Source: an uncultured Hungatella sp. (GTDB lineage: Bacteria; Bacillota; Clostridia; Lachnospirales; Lachnospiraceae). Taken from it: DNA of 55,647 bases. Shown here piece after piece: positions 1-10,000 of the stretch (its first letter is position 1; each line of letters begins with the position of its first letter). The position numbers and the translations under genes were made by a program. The notes beneath the pieces were generated by a model. It worked only from the letters and a program-made list of their open reading frames with translations, searched no databases and was not told the DNA's origin. The stretch covers positions 1 to 55,647 of the forward strand of contig CAMTAF010000008.1 in assembly GCA_947066955.1 (NCBI GenBank), given 5' to 3'.

Positions 1-990
1 ACATTTAAAGTTGTATTCGGCGCCGTGTTCGGTGTCATTTATGCCCCTCTGGTCATCACGGGACTTCACCATATGTCCAATGCCATTGATTTGCAGCTGA
101 TTGCGGACTACGGCGGAACCATGCTGTGGCCTATGATCGCGTTGTCAAACATTGCCCAGGGATCTGCGGTTCTCGGAATGGTCTGGCTTCAGAGAAAGGA
201 TCCGGAAGCACAGGAAGTCAATATTCCGGCATGTATCTCCTGCTATCTGGGCGTCACGGAACCGGCGATTTTCGGTGTAAATTTAAAGAAAGGATTTCCC
301 TTTGTCTGCGGGATGATCGGCTCCGGTATCGCGGCGGTTGTATGCGTAGCCGCGGGAATCACGGCCAACGCTATCGGTGTAGGCGGTATTCCGGGTATCT
401 TGTCTATCCAGCCTCAGTTTATGGCTTACTTCGGGATCTGCATGGTAATTGCCTTTGCCGTTCCCTTCTTATTGACCACTGTTGTAGGAAAGAAGCGTCT
501 GGCGGCGGACGGGGAAAATGAGACAGCACAGCCGGCAGGAACATTGAGGGCATTTTTATCAGGGAAGGCGATTCCCCTGGCGGAAGTGGGAGACGGTGTT
601 TTCTCGGCAGGAGTTTTAGGTGACGGTATGGCGATCATTCCGGAAAGCGAGACGCTGTATGCGCCGGCAGATGCGCAGATTGCGGCATTGATGCCGGATT
701 CATGCCATGCCTGCGGATTAAGGCTGCAAAACGGCATGGAAGTCCTGTTACATATCGGGCTGGACACTGTAGATATGAAGGGCGACGGCTTTGAATACCT
801 GGTGGAGGAAGGCCAGACGGTCAGCGCCGGAACGCCTCTGATCAAATTTGACCGGGCAAAAATTAAGGCGGCAGGCCACCGCGACGTGACAATATGCGTG
901 ATCAGCAATATGGGAACAGCCGGGGAGATTCAGTTCCATACCGGAATACATACAGAGGCAAACGAGACGGCAGTGGCAACATTTAAATAA
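1..990 (+). CDS. treP: PTS trehalose-specific EIIC-EIIA permease, 5'-truncated by window edge
   Basis: This is the membrane permease that imports trehalose and phosphorylates it to trehalose-6-phosphate. The frame is open from the first base, so the gene enters from outside the window; the IIB domain and most of IIC are missing. What is visible is the end of the IIC membrane domain, with hydrophobic helices and the sugar-permease-type GVTEPAIFGVN motif. A short linker follows, then a C-terminal glucose-type IIA domain (about the last 150 residues) with the LLHIGLDTV motif that carries the phospho-accepting histidine. Trehalose specificity is inferred from the adjacent trehalose-6-phosphate hydrolase gene, 17 bp downstream. 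A fused IIA domain means the permease may not need a separate IIA-Glc protein. Confidence 0.9.
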   Translation, partial: TFKVVFGAVFGVIYAPLVITGLHHMSNAIDLQLIADYGGTMLWPMIALSNIAQGSAVLGMVWLQRKDPEAQEVNIPACISCYLGVTEPAIFGVNLKKGFPFVCGMIGSGIAAVVCVAAGITANAIGVGGIPGILSIQPQFMAYFGICMVIAFAVPFLLTTVVGKKRLAADGENETAQPAGTLRAFLSGKAIPLAEVGDGVFSAGVLGDGMAIIPESETLYAPADAQIAALMPDSCHACGLRLQNGMEVLLHIGLDTVDMKGDGFEYLVEEGQTVSAGTPLIKFDRAKIKAAGHRDVTICVISNMGTAGEIQFHTGIHTEANETAVATFK

Positions 991-1007
991 GCGAGGAGGC
1001 AGCAGAC

Positions 1008-2720
1008 ATGGCAGATTTCAGCAATAAGATTGTGTATCAAATATACCCGAAATCCTTTCGGGATACCAACGGGGATGGTTTTGGAGACATCCCCGGTGTA
1101 ATCGAAAAATTAGATTATCTCCAGGGATTGGGTGTGGATTATCTGTGGCTGACGCCGTTTTTTCCGTCGCCGCAAAATGACAACGGGTATGACGTGGCGG
1201 ATTACTGCGCTATAGATCCCAAGTTTGGAACCATGGAGGATTTTGAAGAGCTGATTGGTCAGAGCGAAAAGAGAGGTATGGGGATTATGCTGGACATGGT
1301 ATTTAACCACACCTCTACCAGCCATGAGTGGTTTCAGAGGGCTCTGGCAGGGGAGGAAAAATACCAGAAGTATTATATGTTCAAAGAGGGCACGCCGGAG
1401 CGCGTCCCCACAAACTGGCAGTCAAAATTCGGCGGTTCCGCGTGGGAATATGTACCGGACTTAAAGAAATGGTATCTCCACTTATTCGATGTGACCCAGG
1501 CGGATTTAAACTGGGATAACCCGGAGGTTCGGGAAGAACTAAAAGAGATCATTCGGTTTTGGAAGGGAAAAGGGGTTAGGGGATTTCGGTTTGACGTGGT
1601 CAATCTGGCTTCTAAGCCGGAAGTGATGGAAGATGATTTTGAGGGAGACGGACGAAGGTTTTACAGTGACGGTCCCCACATCCATGAATATCTGAAAGAG
1701 CTGGTAAGGGATACGGGGATTGAGGATCTTGTGACCGTGGGAGAGATGTCCTCCACATCTCTTGAACATTGTATCCTCTATTCCGCGCCAAAAGAGAAAG
1801 AGCTCTCTATGTGCTTTAACTTCCACCATCTGAAAGTGGATTATCGGGACGGGGACAAATGGGCTCTTATGGACACAGATTACAAGAAATTAAAGGAACT
1901 TTTTGTGGAATGGCAGATGGGGATGCAGAAAGGGGGCGGCTGGAATGCTCTGTTTTGGTGCAACCATGACCAGCCCCGAATTGTAAGCCGGCTGGGGGAC
2001 GAACACCACTTTTGGAAGGAGTCGGCGAAGATGCTGGCCGGTATGATTCATCTCATGAGGGGAACCCCTTATATCTACCAGGGAGAGGAGATCGGGATGC
2101 TGAATGCCCACTATCCCTCCATAGACCAGTACCGGGATGTGGAAAGCCTGAATTATTATAGGATTCTCCTGGAGCAGGGAAAGACAGAGAAAGAAGCCCT
2201 TGAAATTTTAGCGGCCAGATCCCGGGATAACAGCAGGACTCCCATGCAGTGGAACGGGGAAAGGTACGGCGGATTCTCCCAGGCCAAGCCGTGGCTTCCT
2301 ATGTCTGCCGAATTTAGGAAGGAGATTACGGTAGAGGCCCAGGAAAAGGACGATGATTCTGTTCTCGCTTTTTATAAGAAGCTGACTGCCATGAGAAAAA
2401 GGTATCCGGTGATCGCGGATGGGGAAATCTCATTTCCGGAGACAGGAACGAATCTGGTGATGGCATACAGGAGGGTGCTGGGCGAACAGGAGATGCTGGT
2501 ATTCTGCAATTTAAGCAGCATGGAGCAGAACATTCGCGGGGACAAGAGATGGAAAGAATATGAGGTGCTGCTGGAAAATTATACCTTGCCCCAGGGGGGC
2601 TTCCTGTCCCTGGAAGGCATGGACTGCAGTGTGGCCCACAGCCGTGAGAAATCGGAAGAAGGAGTCTATACATTGAAACCTTATGAGTTTATGGTTCTTG
2701 GAAAGAATGTGGAAGGATGA
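1008..2720 (+). CDS. treC: alpha,alpha-phosphotrehalase (trehalose-6-phosphate hydrolase), GH13
   Basis: This cytoplasmic enzyme splits trehalose-6-phosphate, the product of the upstream PTS permease, into glucose and glucose-6-phosphate. It is 570 residues, the usual length for TreC/TreA. GH13 landmarks are visible: an N-terminal IVYQIYPKSFRDTNGDG start, the DMVFNHTS region, the nucleophile Asp in GFRFDVVNLAS, the acid/base Glu in TVGEMSS, and the transition-state Asp in CNHDQPR. The C-terminal beta-sandwich domain ends the protein. The ATG follows a GAGGAGG ribosome site and the gap to the permease is 17 bp, so the two are surely co-transcribed. Related GH13 oligo-1,6-glucosidases look similar; the PTS neighbour favours the phosphotrehalase call. 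Confidence 0.92.
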   Translation: MADFSNKIVYQIYPKSFRDTNGDGFGDIPGVIEKLDYLQGLGVDYLWLTPFFPSPQNDNGYDVADYCAIDPKFGTMEDFEELIGQSEKRGMGIMLDMVFNHTSTSHEWFQRALAGEEKYQKYYMFKEGTPERVPTNWQSKFGGSAWEYVPDLKKWYLHLFDVTQADLNWDNPEVREELKEIIRFWKGKGVRGFRFDVVNLASKPEVMEDDFEGDGRRFYSDGPHIHEYLKELVRDTGIEDLVTVGEMSSTSLEHCILYSAPKEKELSMCFNFHHLKVDYRDGDKWALMDTDYKKLKELFVEWQMGMQKGGGWNALFWCNHDQPRIVSRLGDEHHFWKESAKMLAGMIHLMRGTPYIYQGEEIGMLNAHYPSIDQYRDVESLNYYRILLEQGKTEKEALEILAARSRDNSRTPMQWNGERYGGFSQAKPWLPMSAEFRKEITVEAQEKDDDSVLAFYKKLTAMRKRYPVIADGEISFPETGTNLVMAYRRVLGEQEMLVFCNLSSMEQNIRGDKRWKEYEVLLENYTLPQGGFLSLEGMDCSVAHSREKSEEGVYTLKPYEFMVLGKNVEG

Positions 2721-2754
2721 AAAAATAATATCATACCAGTGGATCAAAAAGGGG

Positions 2755-2782
2755 TTGTCCAGGTTGTAAATCCTGCTATAAT
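2755..2782 (+). promoter_or_regulatory. Promoter of the LacI-family regulator gene
   Basis: TTGTCC (2755-2760), a 16-bp spacer and a perfect TATAAT (2777-2782) lie about 75 bp before the regulator start. This suggests the regulator is transcribed separately from the trehalose genes upstream. Confidence 0.6.
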
Positions 2783-2856
2783 AGATGGCAGAGAAAACCG
2801 CGCCCCAGGCAGGAGGGCAGTGAGAATCCGCCGGGCGCGGACAGGGGGTGTGAAAC

Positions 2857-3855
2857 ATGAACATCGCGGAGATTGCCAGGCGGGCAGGGGTATCCAGCGC
2901 GGCGGTATCCCGCTATTTTAACAATGGCTATATATCGGAGGAGAAGAGGGAGCAGATCCGCAAGGTAGTGGAGGAGACCGGCTACCGGCCCTCCCTCCAG
3001 GCCCAGACGCTGAGGACCAGAAAGACCAGGCTCATAGGTGTGATCCTGCCAAGGATCGATTCCGCCGCAGCCATGGGAAGCGTGGTGGCGGGGATTTTGT
3101 CGGTGATCAACGACAACGGCTATCAGATGCTGTTGGCGGACACCCAGAGCGACCCCAAAAAGGAGCTGGAGTATCTGACATTTTTCAATGAAAAACAGGT
3201 GGACGGGGTGATACTGGTGGCCACGGTGTTCACCGGCGGGCACAAGAAGGCCCTGAAGGATATGACCGTGCCCGTGGTCATCGTGGGGCAGATGCTTGCC
3301 GGCTATCACTGCGTGTACCATGACGATTATCACGCGTTCTACGACATAACCCGGCTGCTGCTGGAGAAGGGACGCAGGAGGCTGGGGTATGTGGGGGTCT
3401 TTCACCAGGACAGGGCTGTGGGACAGGAGCGGTACCAGGGGTACTTTGACGCGGTGAGGGATGAGGGGCTGGAGGAGCTGGCGCAGCGCCACGCCACGGC
3501 GGATTTCACCATAGAGTCCGGATATGAGAAGGCGGGAGAACTGTTTGAGCGGTATGGGGAGCTTGACGGTCTCATCTGCGCCACAGACTCCATCGCCATC
3601 GGGGCCATGCAGTGGCTGAAGGAGAAAAATATTCAGATCCCCCAGACCGTCATGGTGACGGGGCAGGGAGACTCTACCCTCTCCCAGGTAGTGTCCCCGG
3701 CGCTGACCACTATCCGCTACTCCTATGTGGAGAGCGGAAGCCTGGCGGCCTCCATGCTCCTGGGGCTGCTGGATAAGAAAGAGAGCGCCATGAAGGAGAT
3801 CAAGATGGGGTACTCCATTGTGGAGAGAATGTCCACAGAGGCCAGGCTGGAGTGA
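2857..3855 (+). CDS. LacI-family transcriptional regulator of sugar genes
   Basis: This is a sugar-responsive DNA-binding repressor of 332 residues. The N-terminal LacI helix-turn-helix reads NIAEIARRAGVSSAAVSRYF (residues 2-21), followed by the hinge helix region and a periplasmic-binding-protein-like effector domain that begins around IGVILPRIDS. The position between the trehalose genes and the amylosucrase operon leaves two candidate effectors, a trehalose-derived or a sucrose-derived sugar. The sequence alone does not settle which. A LacI-type palindrome lies at the start of the next operon, so control of that operon is the simplest inference. It has its own promoter and no terminator is obvious before the next promoter. 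Confidence 0.85.
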   Translation: MNIAEIARRAGVSSAAVSRYFNNGYISEEKREQIRKVVEETGYRPSLQAQTLRTRKTRLIGVILPRIDSAAAMGSVVAGILSVINDNGYQMLLADTQSDPKKELEYLTFFNEKQVDGVILVATVFTGGHKKALKDMTVPVVIVGQMLAGYHCVYHDDYHAFYDITRLLLEKGRRRLGYVGVFHQDRAVGQERYQGYFDAVRDEGLEELAQRHATADFTIESGYEKAGELFERYGELDGLICATDSIAIGAMQWLKEKNIQIPQTVMVTGQGDSTLSQVVSPALTTIRYSYVESGSLAASMLLGLLDKKESAMKEIKMGYSIVERMSTEARLE

Positions 3856-3910
3856 CAGAATCACTAAAAACGCACACAGAACTTTGTGAAATATGACAGG
3901 GGGAAAACCA

Positions 3911-3939
3911 TTGCCACAAACACAGGACTGTGGTAGAAT
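3911..3939 (+). promoter_or_regulatory. Promoter of the HAD-amylosucrase operon
   Basis: TTGCCA (3911-3916), exactly 17 bp, then TAGAAT (3934-3939) form a good SigA-type promoter. Transcription should start near 3946, inside the operator described next. Confidence 0.7.
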
Positions 3940-3945
3940 CATTAA

Positions 3946-3959
3946 TGAAATCGATTACA
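3946..3959 (+). promoter_or_regulatory. cre / LacI-type operator overlapping the transcription start
   Basis: TGAAATCGATTACA is a near-perfect palindrome with a central CG. It fits the CcpA cre consensus TGWAANCGNTNWCA at every position, and it is also the shape of operators used by other LacI-family proteins. It begins at the predicted +1 of the promoter just upstream, a place where binding would repress. Either CcpA or the LacI-family protein encoded immediately upstream could be the ligand. Confidence 0.65.
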
Positions 3960-3988
3960 TATCTTAAGGCTTCTATTGGGAGGACAGG

Positions 3989-4816
3989 ATGAAGAAAGCG
4001 ATATTTTTGGATATTGACGGGACCCTGACAGAGCCGGGATGCAATGTTCCGCCGGAATCGGCCATAAAGGCGGTGAGGGGCGCCCAGGAAAACGGCCACT
4101 ATGTCTTTTTGTGCACAGGGCGCAATTACGATATGCTGTCCCCGCTTTTGTCTCTGGGATTTGACGGGGTGGTGGCCAGCTGCGGCGGGTATGTGCGGTT
4201 CGGAGACCAGGTGATCTACGACTGCCCCATGACCAGGGAGCAGACGGACAAGGCCATGAAGGTGTTAAAGGACAGCGGAGTGTTCCGCACCGTGGAGTGT
4301 CTGGACGGCTCCTACACAGACGAGGGTTTGAAGGAATTTCTTAAAAGCCACGACCGGGATGGGGCCAACAGCGAGCTTTTGCGGTGGAGGAACCAGATCG
4401 AGCAGTCCCTAAATATCCGCCCCATGGCGGAGTACAAAGGGCAGCCGGTGTACAAAGTGGTGGTGATGGCCCGCAGCAGGGAATGTTTCAGGGAGCCGGA
4501 GAAGGCGCTGGGGGAGGAGTTTGAACTGTGCCTTCAGGAGCCGGACCAGTTCGGCTATATCAACGGGGAGCTGGTGAACCGGAAGTTTGACAAGGGAAAA
4601 GGGATCTTAAGGGCCTGCGAGTACCTGGGGATTTCCGTGGGGGACACCGTGGGCTTCGGCGACAGCATGAACGACGAGGCCATGCTGAGGACCGTGGGCT
4701 TAAGCATCTGCATGGCCAACGGAAGCGAGAAGATGAAGGAGCTGGCGGACGACGTGTGTCCGGCTGTGACAGAGGATGGGCTGTACCAGGGGTTCGTAAA
4801 GCACGGGCTCTGCTAG
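3989..4816 (+). CDS. Cof-type HAD-superfamily sugar phosphatase
   Basis: This is a 275-residue cytoplasmic phosphatase of the Cof/HAD-IIB type. Motif I is FLDIDGTLTEPG (residues 6-17), with the two catalytic aspartates. The cap domain lies in the middle. The C-terminal motif GFGDSMNDEAML (about residue 228) supplies the Mg-binding aspartates. GGGAGGACAGG precedes the ATG. It is the first gene of a probable two-gene operon with the amylosucrase-like gene 64 bp downstream. Members of this family dephosphorylate sugar phosphates and cofactors with broad specificity. The context suggests a sugar phosphate, but the substrate cannot be read from the sequence. Confidence 0.85.
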   Translation: MKKAIFLDIDGTLTEPGCNVPPESAIKAVRGAQENGHYVFLCTGRNYDMLSPLLSLGFDGVVASCGGYVRFGDQVIYDCPMTREQTDKAMKVLKDSGVFRTVECLDGSYTDEGLKEFLKSHDRDGANSELLRWRNQIEQSLNIRPMAEYKGQPVYKVVVMARSRECFREPEKALGEEFELCLQEPDQFGYINGELVNRKFDKGKGILRACEYLGISVGDTVGFGDSMNDEAMLRTVGLSICMANGSEKMKELADDVCPAVTEDGLYQGFVKHGLC

Positions 4817-4880
4817 GGCAGGGATGGGGAGGCTTTATGCCCCCCCTGGCGGATTCAATGAATAGGAAAGCGGGGAGATC

Positions 4881-6755
4881 ATGATGGAGAAGAGCAAAGA
4901 GAAAGATCAGGCAGTACAGGCAAAGCCCGACGGGCAGTACAGGAAAAGATTTGACCGGCATTTTGACGAGATGAAATGGCTCTACGGGGAACTGTATGAT
5001 AACGATTCCATGTTCGCGGAGCTCTGCGATCATATGGAGCAGTTCTACGTGGAGCGGAGCCGGGACTTGAAGGTCTCAGACGCCTGGCGGGAGGAGCATC
5101 CGGACTGGTACAGGCAGAACGACCTGCTGGGCATGATGCTCTACATCGACAATTTCGCGGGAAATATGAAGGGCGTGGAGAAGAAGCTGGATTATCTGGA
5201 AAAATGCAGTGTGAACTATGTGCATCTCATGCCGTTTCTGGACACTACGGAGGGCAAGTCTGACGGCGGGTACGCGGTCTCTGATTTCAGGAAGGTCCAG
5301 GAAAAGCTGGGGACCATGGAGGACCTTGACAGCCTGACTCAGTCCTGCCACAAGAGAAATATCAACGTGTGCATGGACTTTGTCATGAACCACACCTCCG
5401 AGGACCATGAGTGGGCCAGGAGGGCCAGGCAGGGGGAGGGAGAGTACATGAGCCGGTACTTCTTCTTTGACAACGACTCCATCCCCAACCAGTACGAGCA
5501 GACGGTTCCCCAGGTATTTCCCACCACGGCTCCGGGGAATTTCACCTGGCTTCCCGACGCGGGGCACTATGTCATGACCATGTTTTACCCCTACCAGTGG
5601 GATCTGAATTACAAGAATCCCAGGGTGTTCAACGAGATGATGTACAATTTCCTGTACCTGGTGAACCAGGGGATCGACATTGTGCGCCTGGACGCGGTTC
5701 CCTATATCTGGAAAGAGCTGGGCACGCCCTGCCGGAACCTTCCCCAGGTCCACACCCTTGTCCGCCTGATGCGCATGATCAGCGAGATCGTCTGCCCCGG
5801 AGTCCTGCTTCTGGGCGAGGTGGTCATGGAGCCGGCCAAGGTGGTTCCCTATTTCGGCACCGTGGAGAAGCCGGAATGCCACATGCTCTACAACGTGACC
5901 ACCATGGCTACCACCTGGCACACCGTGGCCACCAGGGAGGTGAGCCTGTTAAAGAGGCAGCTGGATATCGTCAACAGCCTGCCAAAAGAATATGTATTCT
6001 TAAATTACCTCCGGTGCCACGACGACATCGGATGGGGGCTGGATTACGACACCCTTCGGCTGTCCGGCATTGAAGAGAGGCCCCACAAACAGTACCTAAA
6101 CGATTATTTCCTGGGCCTTGCCGGGAACAGCAACAGCAGGGGACAGCTGTACAACGCAGACCCGGTGACAGGGGACGCCAGATTCTGCGGCACCACGGCC
6201 TCCCTGTGCGGCATCGAGAAGGCAGGGTTTGAGCAGGACGCCCAGGCCATGGAGAGGGCGATCCGCCTGGATGTGACCCTCCACGCCTACATGTTCATGC
6301 AGTCCGGCATCCCTGTGCTCTACAGCGGAGATGAGATCGGCCAGGTCAACGATTACAGTTATGAAAATGACCCCAACAAGGCGGCGGATTCCCGGTACAT
6401 CCACAGAGGCGCCATGCGGTGGGAGCTGGCCGCCCAGGCGGACGACCCGGATACCGTGGAAGGGAAGATCTTCGGGAGGCTGAAACAGCTGGAGGAGATC
6501 CGAAAGAGGGAGAAGGCATTTGTATCCTACGCCGACGCCTGGACCGTGGAGACCTGGGACCCCTCGGTGCTGTGCATCGCGAGGCACTGGGAGGGAGAGA
6601 AGATTCTGGGAATTTTCAATTTCAGCGAGTTCGACAAGACCGCCTGGATCAACGAGAGGGACGGCATGTATGAGGATATGATCTCCAGAGGGGAGATGGC
6701 GGCAGCGGGAGTCAATATCCCGGCCTATGGATTTTACTATCTAAAAAGAAAATAA
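4881..6755 (+). CDS. Amylosucrase-like GH13 glycoside hydrolase
   Basis: This is a 624-residue alpha-amylase-superfamily enzyme that resembles amylosucrase (GH13_4), which transfers glucose from sucrose to alpha-glucan or hydrolyses sucrose. It has a long N-terminal helical region (residues 1-90) typical of amylosucrases. The catalytic triad follows: nucleophile Asp in DIVRLDAVPYIWK, acid/base Glu in LLGEVVM, and Asp in LRCHDDIGW. The segments LGTPCRNLPQVH and TWHTVATREVSLL match the amylosucrase pattern closely. No signal peptide is visible, so it is cytoplasmic. No sugar transporter accompanies it in the operon. Sucrose hydrolase is an alternative that cannot be excluded. A strong terminator follows immediately. 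Confidence 0.8.
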   Translation: MMEKSKEKDQAVQAKPDGQYRKRFDRHFDEMKWLYGELYDNDSMFAELCDHMEQFYVERSRDLKVSDAWREEHPDWYRQNDLLGMMLYIDNFAGNMKGVEKKLDYLEKCSVNYVHLMPFLDTTEGKSDGGYAVSDFRKVQEKLGTMEDLDSLTQSCHKRNINVCMDFVMNHTSEDHEWARRARQGEGEYMSRYFFFDNDSIPNQYEQTVPQVFPTTAPGNFTWLPDAGHYVMTMFYPYQWDLNYKNPRVFNEMMYNFLYLVNQGIDIVRLDAVPYIWKELGTPCRNLPQVHTLVRLMRMISEIVCPGVLLLGEVVMEPAKVVPYFGTVEKPECHMLYNVTTMATTWHTVATREVSLLKRQLDIVNSLPKEYVFLNYLRCHDDIGWGLDYDTLRLSGIEERPHKQYLNDYFLGLAGNSNSRGQLYNADPVTGDARFCGTTASLCGIEKAGFEQDAQAMERAIRLDVTLHAYMFMQSGIPVLYSGDEIGQVNDYSYENDPNKAADSRYIHRGAMRWELAAQADDPDTVEGKIFGRLKQLEEIRKREKAFVSYADAWTVETWDPSVLCIARHWEGEKILGIFNFSEFDKTAWINERDGMYEDMISRGEMAAAGVNIPAYGFYYLKRK

Positions 6756-6760
6756 TGGAA

Positions 6761-6806
6761 AAAGCCCTGGCATCTGTTTCGAGGAAGCAGATGCCGGGGC
6801 TTTTTT
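6761..6806 (+). terminator. Rho-independent terminator after the amylosucrase gene
   Basis: A long stem (AAAGCCCTGGCATCTG against CAGATGCCGGGGCTTT, around a short loop) ends in a run of six T. It closes the HAD-amylosucrase operon. Confidence 0.9.
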
Positions 6807-6875
6807 ACGTTGAAGTCCGCTGCCGGGCGCTAAAGGTTTAGAATGAGAAAATAAGGGGAAAATAAGGCCTGACTA

Positions 6876-7078
6876 GCCGTCAGGCGATCTAAATTCAGGT
6901 ATGCCAAGTGCGCCCGCCAGATTTTCATGGGACGGCGGCGTACTCGCAGACCGGGCGCACGCAGGTTTACCTTGAAAGGTTCATCGCCGTCAGGCGATCT
7001 AAATCAGGTATGCCAAGTGCGCCCGCCAGACATTTATAGGTTGGTGGCGCATCCGCAGGCCGGGCGCATGCAGGTTTA
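6876..7078 (+). repeat. Two direct ~93-bp structured repeats upstream of the PBP gene
   Basis: Copies at 6876-6969 and 6986-7078 share their start (GCCGTCAGGCGATCTAAAT) and their end (GCAGGTTTA), with variation in the middle. Each copy holds an internal inverted repeat: GTGCGCCCG against CGGGCGCAC in copy 1, and in copy 2 the same stem with one G-C changed to G-U. Preservation of the pairing while the loop drifts suggests a folded RNA or DNA element. The second copy ends 16 bp before the penicillin-binding protein start, so both lie in its likely leader. No coding sequence was recognised between 6807 and 7093. Confidence 0.75.
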
Positions 7079-7093
7079 TGAGGGAGGGAGCAG

Positions 7094-10000
7094 ATGAAGA
7101 CAGGCGTGAAAAGAGCGGGAAAGATTTTTTTAAAAATGCTGGCAGGGCTTTTGGCAGCAGTTCTGGCAGCAGGGGCCGTGGCCCTGGGGGTGGGGATGAT
7201 CTGGGTGAAACGGGTGATAGAGAAAGCGCCGGACATCAGCGCCTTGAGCTTCCGCCCCCGGGAATTTGCCACAGCGGTCTATGACAGGGAGGGAAATTTA
7301 TCAGAGCGGCTGGTGATGGAGGGGGCCAACCGGGAGGAGGCCTCCTACGAGGAGATCCCCGAAGACTTAGTAAACGCATTTATCGCCATAGAGGATGAAC
7401 GGTTCTGGGAGAACAATGGCATCGACATAAGGGCGATCCTGAGGGCGGCAAAAGGACTGGTCACAGGGGATTCCTCCGCAGGGGGAGGGAGCACCATCAC
7501 CCAGCAGCTCATCAAAAATTCCGTGTTCAACGGGGGCATGGAGAAAGATTTCCGGCAAAAGCTGGAGAGAAAGATCCAGGAACAGTATCTGGCCGTGGAG
7601 CTGACAAAGCGGTCGGACAAAAAGACCATTATGACCAATTATCTCAACACCATCAACCTGGGAGCCAACACTCTTGGGGTGAAAGTCGCTGCCAGAAGGT
7701 ACTTTGACAAGGAACTGGGAGAGCTGACCCTGTCAGAGTGCGCCGTGCTGGCGGGGATCACCCAGAATCCCTCCCGCCTCAATCCCCTCACAGGGGCGGA
7801 GCAGAACGCTGCCAGAAGAAAGAGGATATTGGACAAAATGGAGGAGCAGGGCATGATCACCTCCCATGAAAAGGAGGAGGCCCTGGGGGACAATGTGTAC
7901 GACAGGATCAAGAACGTGGACACAGAGACCAGGGCAGAGGCCAGCCCTTACAGCTATTTCACCGATGAGGTCATCGGACAGGTGACAGACGCCTTGTCAG
8001 AGGAGCTGGGATACTCAAAAGAGCTTGCCAGAAAACTGATCTACTCCGGAGGGCTCTCCATCTACACCACACAGGATCCGGCTATCCAGGCCATTGTAGA
8101 CGAGGAGATCAATAATCCGGAAAATTACGGGAAGACTACCTGGTCCATGGATTACAGGCTGACGGCACGGCGGCCGGACGGAAGCGCTGCCAACTATTCG
8201 GAGAGAGATGTGCAGGCGTATCTCCAGGAGACCAGAGGCGGGTACACACAGCTGTATGAAGACCAGGGACAGATCTCCAAAGACGCAGACGAATTTCGGG
8301 AACAGATTGAGGCTCAGGGAAACGAGGTGGAGGGGGAACAGCTGACAATCGTGGCCCAGCCTCAGGTGTCATTTGTGCTCATGGACCAGTTTACAGGGGA
8401 GGTTCTGGCCATAAACGGGGGCAGAGGGGAAAAGACCGGGAGCCGCACCCTCAACAGGGCCACCGGCTCCCTGCGCCAGCCCGGGTCCGTGTTTAAGGTC
8501 CTGACGGCTTTTGCCCCGGCCCTGGATGGAAAAAACGCCACCCTGGCCACGGTCTATTACGACGAACCCTACGGATCAGGGACAAAAGACTTCCGCAACT
8601 GGTACGGGAGATTCTACGGCTACTGCAATATCCGGGAAGCCATCATGTATTCCATGAATATTCTGGCGGTCCGCTGCATGATGGAGACCGTGTCCCCGCA
8701 GATGGGGGTGTGGTATGCCAGGAACTTGGGGATCACCACATTGTCGGAAAATGACTACAACCCTTCCACGGCCCTGGGGGGGATCACGGACGGGGTGTCC
8801 AATCTGGAACTGACCGCGGCCTTCGGCGCCATCGGGGCAGAGGGAGTCTACACGGAGCCGTCCTTTTTTACAAAAGTGCTGGACCACGACGGAAATGTGC
8901 TTCTGGAGAGCAGGCAGAAGAGTCACCAGGCCCTAAAGCCGGAGACGGCATTTCTGCTGACAGATGCCATGAAAGATTCCATGAAAGGGCAGAGCAAATT
9001 CGCGGTCACCACCATAAGCCCCACAGGGAGGCGGGCGGCCCTGGACAACATGGCTGCAGCGGGAAAGAGCGGGACAACCACCAACAGCCGGGATCTGTGG
9101 TTTGTGGGGTACACGCCCTACTATACAGCCGGAATCTGGAGCGGCAACGACGACAGCCAGCCCATAGAGGGGAGCACCTCCTACCACAAGGACATCTGGA
9201 AAAAAATTATGGACAGAGTACATGAGGGGATGGAGAACAAAGACTTTGGAATCCCGGATGGCATCGCAAGATCCTACGTGTGCCGGAAGTCGGGAAAACT
9301 GGCAGTGTGGGGCGTCTGCGACGCAGACCCCAGGGGAAATGCCATATACAGCGAATATTTTGCCCAGGGAACCGCCCCCAAGGCCAGCTGCGACGTCCAT
9401 GTAAAGCTCCCTGTGTGCGCGGAGTCGGGAGGGAAAGCCACGGAATTTTGTCCGGAGACTGAGGAGAAGGTGTTTCTCATCCTGCCGGAGGGCGGAGGGG
9501 AGACAGAGGATTCCCAGTTCGCGGTTCCCGGAGAATGCCCTCTGCACTTGGGGCCGGAGGAGGGATGGGAGGACTTCCAGGAGCCTGAGCTGTGGGAATC
9601 CGGACAATGGGATTTCTGGCAGTGGCAGCAGTGGATCAATGACGAAGAGAGGGGAGATGAGACGGAATGGGAGGATGACCTGTTTTCGGGGACAGACTCC
9701 GGCCAGGGAAGACCTGGGATCGGGGAAGACGCGGGCTGGGGAGGCGGAACTGGTCAGGGGAGCGGAAACGGGAACGGTTTCGGCCAAGGAGGTGGAAGCG
9801 GCGCCAGTCAAGGGAACGGAAGCGGCTCCGGCCAAGGGAGTGGAAGCGGTTCCGGCCAAGGAGGCGGGAGTGGTCAGGGAAGCGGAAGCGGCTCCGGCCA
9901 AGGAGGCGGAGGTAGTCAGGGGAGCGGAAGCGGTTCTGGTCAAGGAGGCGGGAGTGGTCAGGGGAGCGGAAGCGGGACCAGTCAAGGAAGCGGGAGTAGT

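Noticed and set aside
2776-3942. 388-codon minus-strand frame
   Set aside because: Antisense shadow of the LacI-family gene, whose motifs and ribosome site are clear.
5076-5921. 281-codon minus-strand frame
   Set aside because: Antisense of the amylosucrase-like gene, with no recognisable motif.
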